A stretch of DNA of 35,293 nucleotides from Eubacteriales bacterium (GTDB taxonomy: Bacteria > Bacillota > Clostridia > Lachnospirales > Lachnospiraceae): positions 1 through 35,293 of the forward strand of contig JAUNFZ010000027.1 in assembly GCA_030524785.1 (NCBI GenBank). The letters are read 5' to 3'. A model generated the notes under the pieces. It searched no databases and was not told where the DNA came from. It was given only the letters and a program-made list of their open reading frames with translations. Below are positions 17,191 through 25,489 of this stretch, piece by piece; within the stretch, counting starts at the first letter, position 1; the number at the start of each line of letters is the position of its first letter. The translations under genes and the position numbers were made by a program.

Positions 17191-17628
17191 ATGAGAATTT
17201 CAGACGAAAAAAGGTTCAATGAAGTAAATGTTTTTGGAAAGGGACAGCCCAATACCGGGTTTGCCCAGTACTTTATCGGGGACTCTTTCCTGAATCCGCT
17301 GACAGAGTACGGGAAGTGTCCGGTGTTTCTTGCCAATGTGACCTTTGAGCCGGGCTGCCGCAACAACTGGCATATCCACCACGCGTCAAAGGGCGGCGGT
17401 CAGATTCTGATCTGTACGGCCGGCGAAGGCTGGTATCAGGAGGAAGGAAAAGAGCCGGTCAGCCTGACGCCGGGAATGGTTATTACCATACCGGCAGAGG
17501 TAAAGCACTGGCACGGCGTGAAAAAGGATAGCTGGTTTTCCCACATTTCTGTGGAGGTGCCGGGAGAGGAAACCCGCAATGAATGGTGTGAACCGGTGAC
17601 GGATGAGGAGTATCAGAAACTGGATTGA
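17191..17628 (+). CDS. Cupin-domain protein
   Basis: 145 residues, single beta-barrel cupin. Metal-binding motif 1 is in NNWHIHHASKGGGQILICTAGEG and motif 2 in PAEVKHWHGV, giving His and Glu ligands. The start at 17191 is preceded by AAGGAGG, 17 bases after the reductase stop. Proteins of this type often accompany carboxymuconolactone decarboxylase-like genes, as here, and may bind or isomerise a small organic substrate. The exact reaction is unknown. Confidence 0.9.
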   Translation: MRISDEKRFNEVNVFGKGQPNTGFAQYFIGDSFLNPLTEYGKCPVFLANVTFEPGCRNNWHIHHASKGGGQILICTAGEGWYQEEGKEPVSLTPGMVITIPAEVKHWHGVKKDSWFSHISVEVPGEETRNEWCEPVTDEEYQKLD

Positions 17629-17691
17629 AAGGCCTGCCCGGCAGAGTCTGTTCGGGTGAAAGCTGAATCGGCAGAAAGTGGGGAAAACGAC

Positions 17692-18396
17692 ATGGAAAAT
17701 GAGAATATGCTGTATGTAACAGATCCGGAGTTTATGGAGCGTTTTGAACATTTTGCTTTTGAGGAAGTTCCAAATGAAGAAGGACAGCAGCTTGAAGAAG
17801 GCACACGCTATATGGCGATTCTGGCGACGCTGATTGGCTGCCAGGGCGCGGATGAATATCGCCTGGTATTGCCAGGAGCGCTGGATGCCGGCGTTACGCC
17901 GGTGGCAGTAAAGGAAATCGTATACCAGGCGGTGGATTATCTTGGGATTGGCCGCGTCCTTCCATTTTTGAATGTTACGAACGAGATTTTTGCAGGCCGT
18001 GGGATTGCGCTTCCCCTGGAGGGGCAATGCACAACGACCTTGGACAATCGGCTGGAAAAAGGCGCGCAGGCGCAGGCAGAGATTTTCGGTGAACATATGA
18101 AGGAAGCATGGAAAGCCGGGCATATCAACCGCTGGCTGGCGGCAAACTGCTTTGGAGATTATTATACCCGGACAGGACTTGACCTGGCGCAGCGGGAGAT
18201 GATTACGTTCTGTTTTCTGATGGCGCAGGGCGGATGTGAACCGCAGCTTACCGCTCATGCGGCGGGCAATATGAATCTGGGAAACGACAAAGATTTTCTG
18301 ATTCAGGTGGTATCCCAGTGCCTGCCTTATATTGGGTATCCAAGAAGCCTGAACGCAATTTCCTGTGTCAATCAGGCGGCAGAGATGAAGAAATAG
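17692..18396 (+). CDS. Carboxymuconolactone decarboxylase family protein
   Basis: 234 residues with two helical CMD/AhpD-like repeats. The first centres on VAVKEIVYQAVDYLGIGRVLPFLN and the second on GGCEPQLTAHAAGNMNLG and SQCLPYIGYPRSLNA. The first domain lacks the CxxC peroxidase pair of AhpD, so it is closer to decarboxylase-like or YurZ-like members. The ATG at 17692 was chosen over the upstream GTG at 17656 because of GTGGGG spacing and a normal N-terminus. The last six codons lie inside the 206-bp direct repeat. Confidence 0.88.
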   Translation: MENENMLYVTDPEFMERFEHFAFEEVPNEEGQQLEEGTRYMAILATLIGCQGADEYRLVLPGALDAGVTPVAVKEIVYQAVDYLGIGRVLPFLNVTNEIFAGRGIALPLEGQCTTTLDNRLEKGAQAQAEIFGEHMKEAWKAGHINRWLAANCFGDYYTRTGLDLAQREMITFCFLMAQGGCEPQLTAHAAGNMNLGNDKDFLIQVVSQCLPYIGYPRSLNAISCVNQAAEMKK

Positions 18397-18582
18397 GCAG
18401 GAAGAAAAAGGATTTGCTCCCTCGTTATATGGTACAGCCCCTGGTTCATATATTGGGAACGAGGGAGGTGCCTGCGGCATGAAATATAGGGAGTTTGTTT
18501 ATGTTGGCGATGCTGTTTCGGAATTAAATGAGCAGGAGCACGCAGCGCTTCTTATGAATATTCAGAAGTCAATCGTTCTTTC
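18377..18582 (+). repeat. 206-bp direct repeat, left copy
   Basis: Identical to 25284-25489 except at 18548 (C here, T at 25455). It covers the end of the decarboxylase gene, a hairpin with a ribosome site, and the first 34 codons of a small gene that is complete only in the right copy. Distance between copies is 6907 bp, with the whole sugar-acid module between them. Confidence 0.93.
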
Positions 18583-18697
18583 AAGATTCGAGAGGGAGCG
18601 TGCTGTGTTTCACAATAGATGTGGATCACAACACGCTCTTTCTGGGAAGCCGGAACGGAATGACATTCCCACGAGAGGGGTGAGGCAATATGCTTGA
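18479..18697 (+). pseudogene. Truncated copy of the small recombinase-associated gene
   Basis: The first 34 codons (MKYREFVYVGDAV... to KSIVLS) match the intact gene at 25386, then the sequence diverges at 18583 and continues as unrelated codons to a stop at 18697. It is therefore a 3'-truncated remnant. An inverted repeat (18596-18607 with 18627-18638, 11 of 12 bases) followed by TTTC lies just after the break and may be a terminator or a scar of the rearrangement. The remaining sequence to 18757 shows nothing recognisable. Confidence 0.75.
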
Positions 18698-18757
18698 AGT
18701 GGCGAAAGGCGGGCGGCATCCGTAAAACCCACCACCAATAAGGTAATACAGTATATA

Positions 18758-19507
18758 TTACTCATCCTCTTTTTTGGGGGCGCTGAGTTCCTCCTGCTTT
18801 AATTTGCTGACAATTTCCTGCAGTAAAGCCCTGTTATATTCAATATGCTGAGCCATTGCCTTTTCTGCACGCTGGCCGTCCCTGTCATGGATTGCCTCTA
18901 AAATTTCCCGATGGCCTACGAGCGTTTCCATTCGTAAGCGGCTTTCTGTCAATGAAACAAACAACGTAACCGCGTATGTGATGATAGGGATCAGTTTTGG
19001 GACCACCATATTTTGTGTGCATTTCGCGATCGCTACATGGAACAGCACATCGTTCTGGGAGTGATCCCGTTCATTCAGAATATCCTGCTCCACTACGGCA
19101 CAGCTTTCCCTCAATCGTCGGATATCCTCTGTGGTCGCGTGTTCCGCAGCCATGCGTGCAACCCACGGTTCTGTTTGGGCACGGATCTCAGCCAGATCCA
19201 GTGCAAGCTGGAACTGATCTGGATAGTAGGCGAATCCCAATGGATCAGGGGTTTCTCCGGGATTTGGCGCAATGTAGGTTCCCTTGCCCCGCCTGATCTC
19301 CAGCACGTTCCGTGCCACCAACAGCTTGACACCCTCCCGGATCGTCCCCCGTCCCACATGGAGCAGTTCCGCCAGTTCAAACTCACTGGGCAGTTTGTCC
19401 TCGCTGGTCAAATGCTGCTCCACGATCAGCTTTGAAATCTGTTCAGCTGTCCGTTCAGGCAGAGAAGATTCTTTTGTCTTTATATTTTCAAAATGAGTTT
19501 CTTTCAC
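18758..19507 (-). CDS. GntR-family (FadR/FCD type) regulator of the sugar-acid module
   Basis: 249 residues. The N-terminal winged helix is clear (ISKLIVEQHLTSEDKLPSEFELAELLHVGRGTIREGVKLL). The C-terminal all-helical FCD domain has candidate metal/ligand His residues in NDVLFHVAIAK, GHREI and MAQHIEYN. It starts with GTG, preceded by AGGAGAACC. It lies downstream of gntP in the same direction, with a terminator between. The paired 16-bp palindrome-like sites in the promoters at 21128-21156 and 21307-21335 are its likely operators, which a sugar acid would release. Confidence 0.92.
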   Translation of the reverse strand: MKETHFENIKTKESSLPERTAEQISKLIVEQHLTSEDKLPSEFELAELLHVGRGTIREGVKLLVARNVLEIRRGKGTYIAPNPGETPDPLGFAYYPDQFQLALDLAEIRAQTEPWVARMAAEHATTEDIRRLRESCAVVEQDILNERDHSQNDVLFHVAIAKCTQNMVVPKLIPIITYAVTLFVSLTESRLRMETLVGHREILEAIHDRDGQRAEKAMAQHIEYNRALLQEIVSKLKQEELSAPKKEDE

Positions 19508-19578
19508 AATGGTTCTCCTGCTTTAAATGATTTAACAAAATTATAACTGGATTTCCGTAAAAGTGCAAGAGACATAAG

Positions 19579-19617
19579 AAAAGAAGTCCGTCGCCAAACA
19601 GCGAACGGACTTCTTTT
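19579..19617 (-). terminator. Terminator between gntP and the GntR-type gene
   Basis: AAAAGAAGTCCGT at 19579-19591 pairs with ACGGACTTCTTTT at 19605-19617, a perfect 13-bp stem. On the minus strand the 3' arm ends in TTTTCTTAT, so it would end gntP transcription. Confidence 0.85.
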
Positions 19618-19631
19618 CCGGCTATATCAAA

Positions 19632-21026
19632 TTAGATCAGTCCAGGAAGGAAGCCCTGGAATAGACTTAGGATGCAGGTAAACAGCAGGATTGACACCCC
19701 TGCTACAAAGCCGCCGACAGTCCATCCACGAATTGTGTCGATCTCATTGAGATGAAAGAAACGTGAGACGGCCCAAAAGCCGGAGTCGTTAGGCAGAGAC
19801 AACCCGATTCCGCCTGCGCATACAGCAACAGCACACAGAATAGGCGACACAGTGGAGGTAGCGGCAGCAGAGGAGACGATCGCCGCCGTTGTGGTCAGTG
19901 CCACAGTAGTGGAGCCTGTAGCGACCCGCAGCACCTGGGCGATCACAAAGCACATGACCAGAATCGGCATATGAAAGCCCTGGAGCCCATCAGTGATCAC
20001 GTTGGCGATGCCGCAGGCTTTCAGAATACCGCCGTATGCGCCGCCCGCTCCGGTGATGAGCAGGACGAGACCGATCTTATCCGCGCCCTCATTCATTATT
20101 TCTGTAATAGAGCGGTTCAGATGGGGGCGTGAGATGAATGCGCCGTAAAGCACCCCGATCGACATTGCTACATTCTTGTCTCCCAGGAAAGAGAGGATTT
20201 TTAGTATGCCGCTGTCCTCTGGCAGTAAAAAAGCAGAGAAAGACCCCAGGAGGATCAGCATGATGGGAACCATCAGGATAGACAAGGCTGCCATAGCCCC
20301 CATCTTGGGTTTGCAGGAAGAAGCAGAGACATTCGCTGCCAATTCGGTATCCAGGTCAGAAAAGTCCCAGGTTTTCCCAGCTTTTTGATCCAATCGGTTC
20401 ACAATGCCGCCATAAACGATACCACCCACGAACATTCCGATAAAAGCAGAAATAAGGGCATAAAAGAAGAACACGCCCACATTGATGCCCATGGCACCGG
20501 CCACTGCCAATGGGGGTGCAGTGGGAAGCACCAACGCAAAGGTGCAGGTGGTGGCGATGGCCAGTGCGCCTCCATAAGCGGCCATGGAATAGCCAGTTTT
20601 TCGAGAGAGCACCCGGAGCATGGGAGCGAACATGATGTAAACTACATCGCCAAAGACAGGGATGCCAGTAATAAAACCTGCCACGGAAACGGCGTATTGG
20701 GAACGCTTGGGGCCTACAGCTTTCAGAACCTTATCAACGATACTGTCAATACCACCGGATTCATACATGAACATACCGAGCATAACGCCGAGGCCAGTAA
20801 CGATGCCAATGGAACCCAGGGTAGAACCAAAGTTATTGGTGACGCAGGCAGTCACATCGGCAATGGATGAAAAATTCTCCGGGGCTGTGCTTCCGGTATA
20901 GGTGGCCAGAGCTAGAATACCGGTACCGTAGGCGCAGACAAGAAGAGCAACAAAGGGATTCAGTTTAATTTTAATAATGCAGAGCAGCAAAACTACTATT
21001 GAAATGAGGAATACTAGCAATAGCAT
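19632..21026 (-). CDS. gntP: GntP-family gluconate/sugar-acid permease
   Basis: 464 residues with about 12 hydrophobic segments, the normal size of GntP transporters, which are proton symporters for gluconate and similar acids in the cytoplasmic membrane. Characteristic stretches are KIKLNPFVALLVCAYGTGI at the start, GVMLGMFMYESGGIDSI, VFGDVVYIMFAPM, the conserved loop ITGAGGAYGGILKACGI and PNDSGFWAVSRFFHL near the end. The ATG follows GGAGGCTCGTT. It has its own promoter and is divergent from the dehydratase operon, consistent with uptake feeding that pathway. Confidence 0.94.
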   Translation of the reverse strand: MLLLVFLISIVVLLLCIIKIKLNPFVALLVCAYGTGILALATYTGSTAPENFSSIADVTACVTNNFGSTLGSIGIVTGLGVMLGMFMYESGGIDSIVDKVLKAVGPKRSQYAVSVAGFITGIPVFGDVVYIMFAPMLRVLSRKTGYSMAAYGGALAIATTCTFALVLPTAPPLAVAGAMGINVGVFFFYALISAFIGMFVGGIVYGGIVNRLDQKAGKTWDFSDLDTELAANVSASSCKPKMGAMAALSILMVPIMLILLGSFSAFLLPEDSGILKILSFLGDKNVAMSIGVLYGAFISRPHLNRSITEIMNEGADKIGLVLLITGAGGAYGGILKACGIANVITDGLQGFHMPILVMCFVIAQVLRVATGSTTVALTTTAAIVSSAAATSTVSPILCAVAVCAGGIGLSLPNDSGFWAVSRFFHLNEIDTIRGWTVGGFVAGVSILLFTCILSLFQGFLPGLI

Positions 21027-21127
21027 AACGAGCCTCCTAACTTTACTTTGATTATTGGATTAGAATTTTCTTAAATTTTGGTACTGTTCCACTGCTCCCA
21101 AACAGTGTGAGTTTTTCCACAATCAAA

Positions 21128-21156
21128 ATCATATAACATCACACGTCATATGTCAA
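21128..21156 (-). promoter_or_regulatory. gntP promoter with GntR-type operator
   Basis: On the minus strand TTGACA (21156-21151) and TATGAT (21133-21128) are 17 bp apart. CATATGACGTGTGATG (21152-21137) lies over the end of the -35 and the spacer. It matches 13 of 16 bases of the operator-like site in the dehydratase promoter. Confidence 0.75.
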
Positions 21157-21306
21157 GATTACAAAATTTATTCGTACATAAAACTGACATATTGTACAAA
21201 ATTTATATATGAAATATGTATAAAATGTTGTAAGCTCGGCATATTGTTGAATATATTCGACAAAAAATGTCTAATAAAACCACGAAAAATATAATATTAT
21301 TCCAAT

Positions 21307-21335
21307 TTGACACATGTGACGTCATATGATACGAT
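21307..21335 (+). promoter_or_regulatory. Dehydratase operon promoter with GntR-type operator in the spacer
   Basis: TTGACA (21307-21312) and TACGAT (21330-21335) have 17 bp between them. The spacer contains CATGTGACGTCATATG (21313-21328), a palindrome with only one mismatched pair. A repressor bound there would block RNA polymerase directly. Confidence 0.78.
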
Positions 21336-21412
21336 ATGAATTATCAATCCACATGAAAGCTCCCATTCAAATTCACTCCACAAATATTTTTAAGAAAGGA
21401 AAGATATGTACT

Positions 21413-23173
21413 ATGCTAATTAGTCAAAACATGCGTAAGCTTGCCCCTGAGTTGGATCCCCTCCGCTTGGGTACCGGCTGGAAGCAGGAGGATCTGTCCA
21501 AACCTCAGATTTTTATTGAAAGCACTTTTGGTGACAGCCATCCTGGCTCTGGCCATCTGGATAGTCTGGTGGAAGCTGCCCGAAAGGGCATCGCTGAGGC
21601 GGGCGGGTATGGCGCCCGGTACTTTTGTACTGATATGTGCGATGGTGAAAGCCAGGGCACGGACGGGATCAATTTCTCCCTGGCAAGTCGGGAGATGATT
21701 GCCAATATGATTGAAATCCAGGCCAATGCCACGCCTTTTGATGCTGGCGTCTTTATGGCGAGCTGTGATAAAGGGTTGCCTGGAAATCTGATGGGGCTGG
21801 CCCGGGTAAACATTCCATCGGTGGTGGTCACTGGCGGTACCATGGCGGCGGGGCCTGACCTTCTCACCCTGGAACAGCTGGGGATGTATTCCGCCAAATT
21901 TGAGCGGGGCGAGATTGATGAGGAAAAGCTGGATTGGGCCAAGTGCAATGCCTGTCCGAGTTGTGGGGCCTGCTCCTTTATCGGCACGGCTTCCACCATG
22001 CAGATCATGGCTGAGGCTCTGGGGCTGGCATTACCTGGCAGCGCCCTGCTCCCCGCCACCAGCCCTGACCTTATTGAGTATGCCAGGAATGCTGGGAAAA
22101 GAGCGGTGGAGCTGGCATATGAGGAGAATATGCGCCCTGGCGACATCGTGACCATGGACAGCTTTGAGAATGCCATCCTGGTTCACGCCGCCATCTCCGG
22201 CTCCACCAATTGCCTGCTGCATATCCCTGCCATCGCCCATGAGTTTGGCATTGAAATTACTGGCGATACTTTTGACCGGCTCCACCGGGACGCACGCTAT
22301 CTGTTGGATGTCCGTCCTGCCGGACGCTGGCCTGCCGAGTTTTTCTATTATGCTGGAGGTGTTCCTGCCATTATGGAGGAGATTAAGGGTGTCCTCCATC
22401 TGGACGCTATGACGGTTACCGGCAAAACCTTAGGAGAAAACCTGGAAGAACTGAAGCAAAACGGCTTCTATGAGCGTTGCCAGAAGTGGCTGGACGAGGC
22501 TAACCGGAAGTATGAACTCAATCTTACGAAAGAGGACATTATCCGTCCTTACAGCCAGGCCATCGGTACAGATGGATCTATCGCAATTCTCAAAGGCAAC
22601 CTGGCTCCTGAGGGGGCAGTTATTAAGCACACAGCCTGCCCAAAGGAAATGTTCTCTGCTGTACTCAACGCCCGTCCTTTTGACAGCGAGGAAGATTGCA
22701 TTGATGCAGTCCTCCATCATAAAGTGAAGCCTGGCGATGCGGTGTTTATCCGTTATGAAGGCCCTAAGGGGTCTGGGATGCCTGAAATGTTCTACACCTC
22801 CGAGGCTATCTCCTCTGATAAGGAATTGGGGCGGAGCATTGCCTTGATCACGGATGGGCGTTTTTCCGGAGCATCCACTGGCCCTGTTATCGGGCACTGT
22901 TCCCCTGAGGCTCAGGCAGGCGGCCCTATTGCGTTGGTGGAGGAAGGGGACCTTATCCACTTAGACGTACAGGAGCGGGTTTTGGAGATCATTGGCGTGA
23001 AAGGGCAGCAGAAAACACCGGAGGAAGTGGAGGAAATTCTCGCTGAACGGAAAAGACATTGGAAACCGAATCCTGTCAAATATCAGAAAGGGGTTCTGCG
23101 GTTGTTCTCCGAACTGGCTGCGTCTCCCATGAAGGGCGCATATCTGGATTACGAAAATAAAGGCAGCTGTTAA
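21413..23173 (+). CDS. IlvD/Edd-family dehydratase, probably a sugar-acid dehydratase
   Basis: 586 residues. Iron-sulfur and catalytic signatures of the family are CDG in DMCDGESQG, CDKGLPGN and CNACPSCGACSFIGTASTM; the last includes the cluster Cys. The C-terminal DGRFSGASTGPVIGHCSPEA motif is also present. The family includes dihydroxy-acid, 6-phosphogluconate and free sugar-acid dehydratases. Because KDG kinase and KDPG aldolase follow and GntP is divergent, dehydration of a free aldonate such as gluconate to 2-keto-3-deoxygluconate is the best reading, not branched-chain synthesis. The start at 21413 has AAAGGAAAG upstream; the open frame begins earlier, inside the promoter. Confidence 0.9.
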   Translation: MLISQNMRKLAPELDPLRLGTGWKQEDLSKPQIFIESTFGDSHPGSGHLDSLVEAARKGIAEAGGYGARYFCTDMCDGESQGTDGINFSLASREMIANMIEIQANATPFDAGVFMASCDKGLPGNLMGLARVNIPSVVVTGGTMAAGPDLLTLEQLGMYSAKFERGEIDEEKLDWAKCNACPSCGACSFIGTASTMQIMAEALGLALPGSALLPATSPDLIEYARNAGKRAVELAYEENMRPGDIVTMDSFENAILVHAAISGSTNCLLHIPAIAHEFGIEITGDTFDRLHRDARYLLDVRPAGRWPAEFFYYAGGVPAIMEEIKGVLHLDAMTVTGKTLGENLEELKQNGFYERCQKWLDEANRKYELNLTKEDIIRPYSQAIGTDGSIAILKGNLAPEGAVIKHTACPKEMFSAVLNARPFDSEEDCIDAVLHHKVKPGDAVFIRYEGPKGSGMPEMFYTSEAISSDKELGRSIALITDGRFSGASTGPVIGHCSPEAQAGGPIALVEEGDLIHLDVQERVLEIIGVKGQQKTPEEVEEILAERKRHWKPNPVKYQKGVLRLFSELAASPMKGAYLDYENKGSC

Positions 23174-23203
23174 AGGAAACAAGAAAAGTAAGGAGCAAAA
23201 ATT

Positions 23204-23947
23204 ATGACTGTGATAAATGAAGCAATTTCTAAGATTGGGATCGTCCCTGTTATCAAACTCAATAACCCTGAGCGTGATGCCGCCCCTTTGGCTGAGGCTC
23301 TGTGTGCTGGCGATGTGCCTGTGGCGGAAGTTACCTTTCGGGCTGCTGGTGCGGAAACAGCCATCCGTCTCATGAAGCAGAAATGTCCTGAGATGATTGT
23401 TGGGGCTGGCACTGTCACAGAAACAACGCAGATTGATGCTGCAATCGAAGCCGGAGGGCAGTTTATCGTTACCCCTGGCTTTGATCCAGAGCTGGTGGCT
23501 TATGCCCAGGAGAAGAACATACCTATTTATCCCGGCTGCACCACTCCAACGGATTACCATGCCGCATTGAAATTTGGGCTGGAGATTTTGAAATTCTTCC
23601 CTGCCGAGCAGTCGGGCGGTTTGGCCAAGATTAAGGCTATGAATGCCCCTTTCCCCCGGTTCAAGGTCATGCCTACGGGAGGCATTTCTCTGAAGAATCT
23701 GGCAGATTATATTGCTTCGCCAGTAATTGCCGCCTGTGGCGGGTCTTATATGGTGACTGCTGACTTGATCGACAACCAGAAATGGGATGAAATCACCAAG
23801 TTGTGCAAAAAATCCAGGGATATTATAAACGCCGTCCGATTGGGAGCGGCAGTAAAAGAAATTCCTCCCGCTATGTTATCTTCTGAGATCCCGGCCATTC
23901 CAGGACAATTTGCGGAGCAGTCCACGGATACCGCACAAAGAATTTAA
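23204..23947 (+). CDS. eda: KDPG / 4-hydroxy-2-oxoglutarate aldolase
   Basis: A 247-residue class I TIM-barrel aldolase that splits 2-keto-3-deoxy-6-phosphogluconate into pyruvate and glyceraldehyde 3-phosphate. Visible residues are the Glu in VAEVTFRAAG, GAGTVT, the phosphate loop in PGCTTPTDY, the Schiff-base Lys in ILKFFPAEQSGG and MPTGGIS. It is about 35 residues longer than most homologues at the C-terminus. It starts 30 bases after the dehydratase and ends 16 bases before the kinase, so the three are one operon. Confidence 0.95.
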   Translation: MTVINEAISKIGIVPVIKLNNPERDAAPLAEALCAGDVPVAEVTFRAAGAETAIRLMKQKCPEMIVGAGTVTETTQIDAAIEAGGQFIVTPGFDPELVAYAQEKNIPIYPGCTTPTDYHAALKFGLEILKFFPAEQSGGLAKIKAMNAPFPRFKVMPTGGISLKNLADYIASPVIAACGGSYMVTADLIDNQKWDEITKLCKKSRDIINAVRLGAAVKEIPPAMLSSEIPAIPGQFAEQSTDTAQRI

Positions 23948-23963
23948 GGAGGCGACAAATACC

Positions 23964-24992
23964 ATGAGTAAAATCGTAACCTTCGGAGAGCTGATGATGA
24001 GGCTCCAACCCTACAACTATGAACGTTTTGTCCAAACCGACCATTTAGAGTTTTCCTTCGGTGGCGGCGAGGCAAATGTTGCTGTTTCCCTAGCCAACTA
24101 TGGTATGGATGCGGTCTTTGTTACAAAACTGCCCGACCACGCGATTGGTCAGGCGGCTGTAAATTCTCTGCGGCGGTATGGCGTGGATACAAGCAAGATC
24201 ATCCGGGGCGGCAGCCGTGTGGGAATCTATTTCAATGAGAAAGGCGCTTCTCAGCGCGGCTCTGTATGTATCTATGATCGGGCACATTCTGCTATTCAGG
24301 AAGCTCAGTCTTCTGAGTTTGACTGGAATGTTATCTTTGAGGATGCGGAGTGGTTCCACTTCACCGGCATTACTCCGGCTCTGGGCCCCAATGTGGCAGA
24401 CATCTGCAGGGATGCCTGCAGGGTGGCAAAGGCCCGTGGCATCAAAATTTCATGTGATCTGAATTACCGCGGCAAGCTCTGGACCCGCGAACAGGCTCAG
24501 AAGATCATGACTGATCTGTGCCAGTATGTGGATGTGTGCATTTCTAATGAGGAAGATGCCAAGGATGTGTTCGGCATTGAGGCCGAGGCTACGGACATCT
24601 ATGCAGGAGAGATCAACCGGGATGGTTACAAGAGCGTTGCAAAACAGCTTGCGGACAGGTTTGATTTTGAGAAAGTGGCTATCACTCTGCGGGAGAGCCG
24701 TTCGGCATCTGATAATGGATGGAGCGCCATGCTTTACGATGTAAAAAGTGGAGATTGCTGTTTTTCTCAGAAATATGATCTCCATATTATTGATCGTGTC
24801 GGTGGCGGAGATAGCTTTGGCGGTGGGCTGATCTACTCCTTGCTGACAGGAAAGAACACCCAGGATGCGGTGGAATTTGCTGTGGCGGCATCTGCGTTAA
24901 AACATTCTGTTGAAGGAGATTACAATATGGTCACACTGTCCGAAGTGGAAAAGCTGGCAGGAGGTGACGGTTCCGGACGTATCCAGAGGTAA
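23964..24992 (+). CDS. kdgK: 2-keto-3-deoxygluconate kinase (PfkB family)
   Basis: 342 residues. PfkB features are FGGGEANVAVSLANYG near residue 33, the substrate-contact region YDRAHSAIQ, CDLNYRGKLW, and the catalytic-base motif DRVGGGDSFGGGLIYSLL near residue 280. It phosphorylates KDG to KDPG, the substrate of the preceding aldolase. The ATG at 23964 follows AAGGAGGCGAC; the frame is open upstream into eda, but that start lacks a ribosome site. Only 3 bases separate its stop from a second, broken kinase fragment. Confidence 0.92.
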   Translation: MSKIVTFGELMMRLQPYNYERFVQTDHLEFSFGGGEANVAVSLANYGMDAVFVTKLPDHAIGQAAVNSLRRYGVDTSKIIRGGSRVGIYFNEKGASQRGSVCIYDRAHSAIQEAQSSEFDWNVIFEDAEWFHFTGITPALGPNVADICRDACRVAKARGIKISCDLNYRGKLWTREQAQKIMTDLCQYVDVCISNEEDAKDVFGIEAEATDIYAGEINRDGYKSVAKQLADRFDFEKVAITLRESRSASDNGWSAMLYDVKSGDCCFSQKYDLHIIDRVGGGDSFGGGLIYSLLTGKNTQDAVEFAVAASALKHSVEGDYNMVTLSEVEKLAGGDGSGRIQR

Positions 24993-24995
24993 ATA

Positions 24996-25130
24996 GTGAA
25001 AGTTACCTATGACCGGCAGCACAGCTCCATTACTGAATTTGATTTTTCAAAGGTGGATCTGGATAAGCTGTTGGAAGGTTTTGACTGGCTTTACCCAAGC
25101 GGCATTACCCCCGCCATGTCCGCTTTGCCC
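24996..25130 (+). pseudogene. Internal fragment of a second KDG kinase
   Basis: Codons from the GTG at 24996 read VTYDRQHSSITEF, then FDWLYPSGITPAMS. This matches the internal YDRAHSAIQ... to FTGITPAL region of kdgK just upstream, but is clearly a divergent paralogue. About 90 residues before and 200 after are absent. From 25130 to 25283 I can identify nothing. The fragment shows that the end of the module has undergone deletion or recombination. Confidence 0.7.
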
Positions 25131-25283
25131 ACAGTGGCAGTGAGAACAGCCTTATGGCGTATATGTGGTATCAGGGCATACTTTTGAGAGTAAGTGTTTT
25201 ACCTTCAATATCCTGGATCGGTTTAGAGAAAGGACAGGTCATCCGGCGGAGCGACCACGCAGGGCCTCCCCACCGGATGATGC

Positions 25284-25489
25284 CGGCAGAGATGAAGAAA
25301 TAGGCAGGAAGAAAAAGGATTTGCTCCCTCGTTATATGGTACAGCCCCTGGTTCATATATTGGGAACGAGGGAGGTGCCTGCGGCATGAAATATAGGGAG
25401 TTTGTTTATGTTGGCGATGCTGTTTCGGAATTAAATGAGCAGGAGCACGCAGCGTTTCTTATGAATATTCAGAAGTCAATCGTTCTTTC
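25284..25489 (+). repeat. 206-bp direct repeat, right copy
   Basis: Matches 18377-18582 with one mismatch. Here the repeat continues into an intact small gene and a serine recombinase, so this copy joins mobile-element sequence. An open frame ending in RYMVQPLVHILGTREVPAA runs through it and its TGA overlaps the small gene's ATG (ATGA), hinting that a further coding sequence lies upstream, now scrambled. Confidence 0.93.
25324..25377 (+). promoter_or_regulatory. Hairpin that covers the ribosome site of the small gene
   Basis: CTCCCTCGTT (25324-25333) pairs perfectly with AACGAGGGAG (25365-25374) across a 31-base loop. The 3' arm contains most of the GGGAGGTG ribosome site for the ATG at 25386. 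Folding would hide the site, so translation may be regulated or need coupling to upstream translation. The same structure is present in the left copy at 18417-18467. Confidence 0.6.

Noticed and set aside
21413-23173. Dihydroxy-acid dehydratase (ilvD) for branched-chain amino-acid synthesis
   Set aside because: The family is shared, but the neighbours are a sugar-acid permease, KDPG aldolase and KDG kinase with a common operator, which favours a sugar-acid substrate.
25165-25389. 74-codon frame ending in VPAA before the small gene, as an intact gene
   Set aside because: Its 5' part lies in scrambled sequence that differs from the left repeat copy; only the last 34 codons are shared, so no complete gene can be supported.
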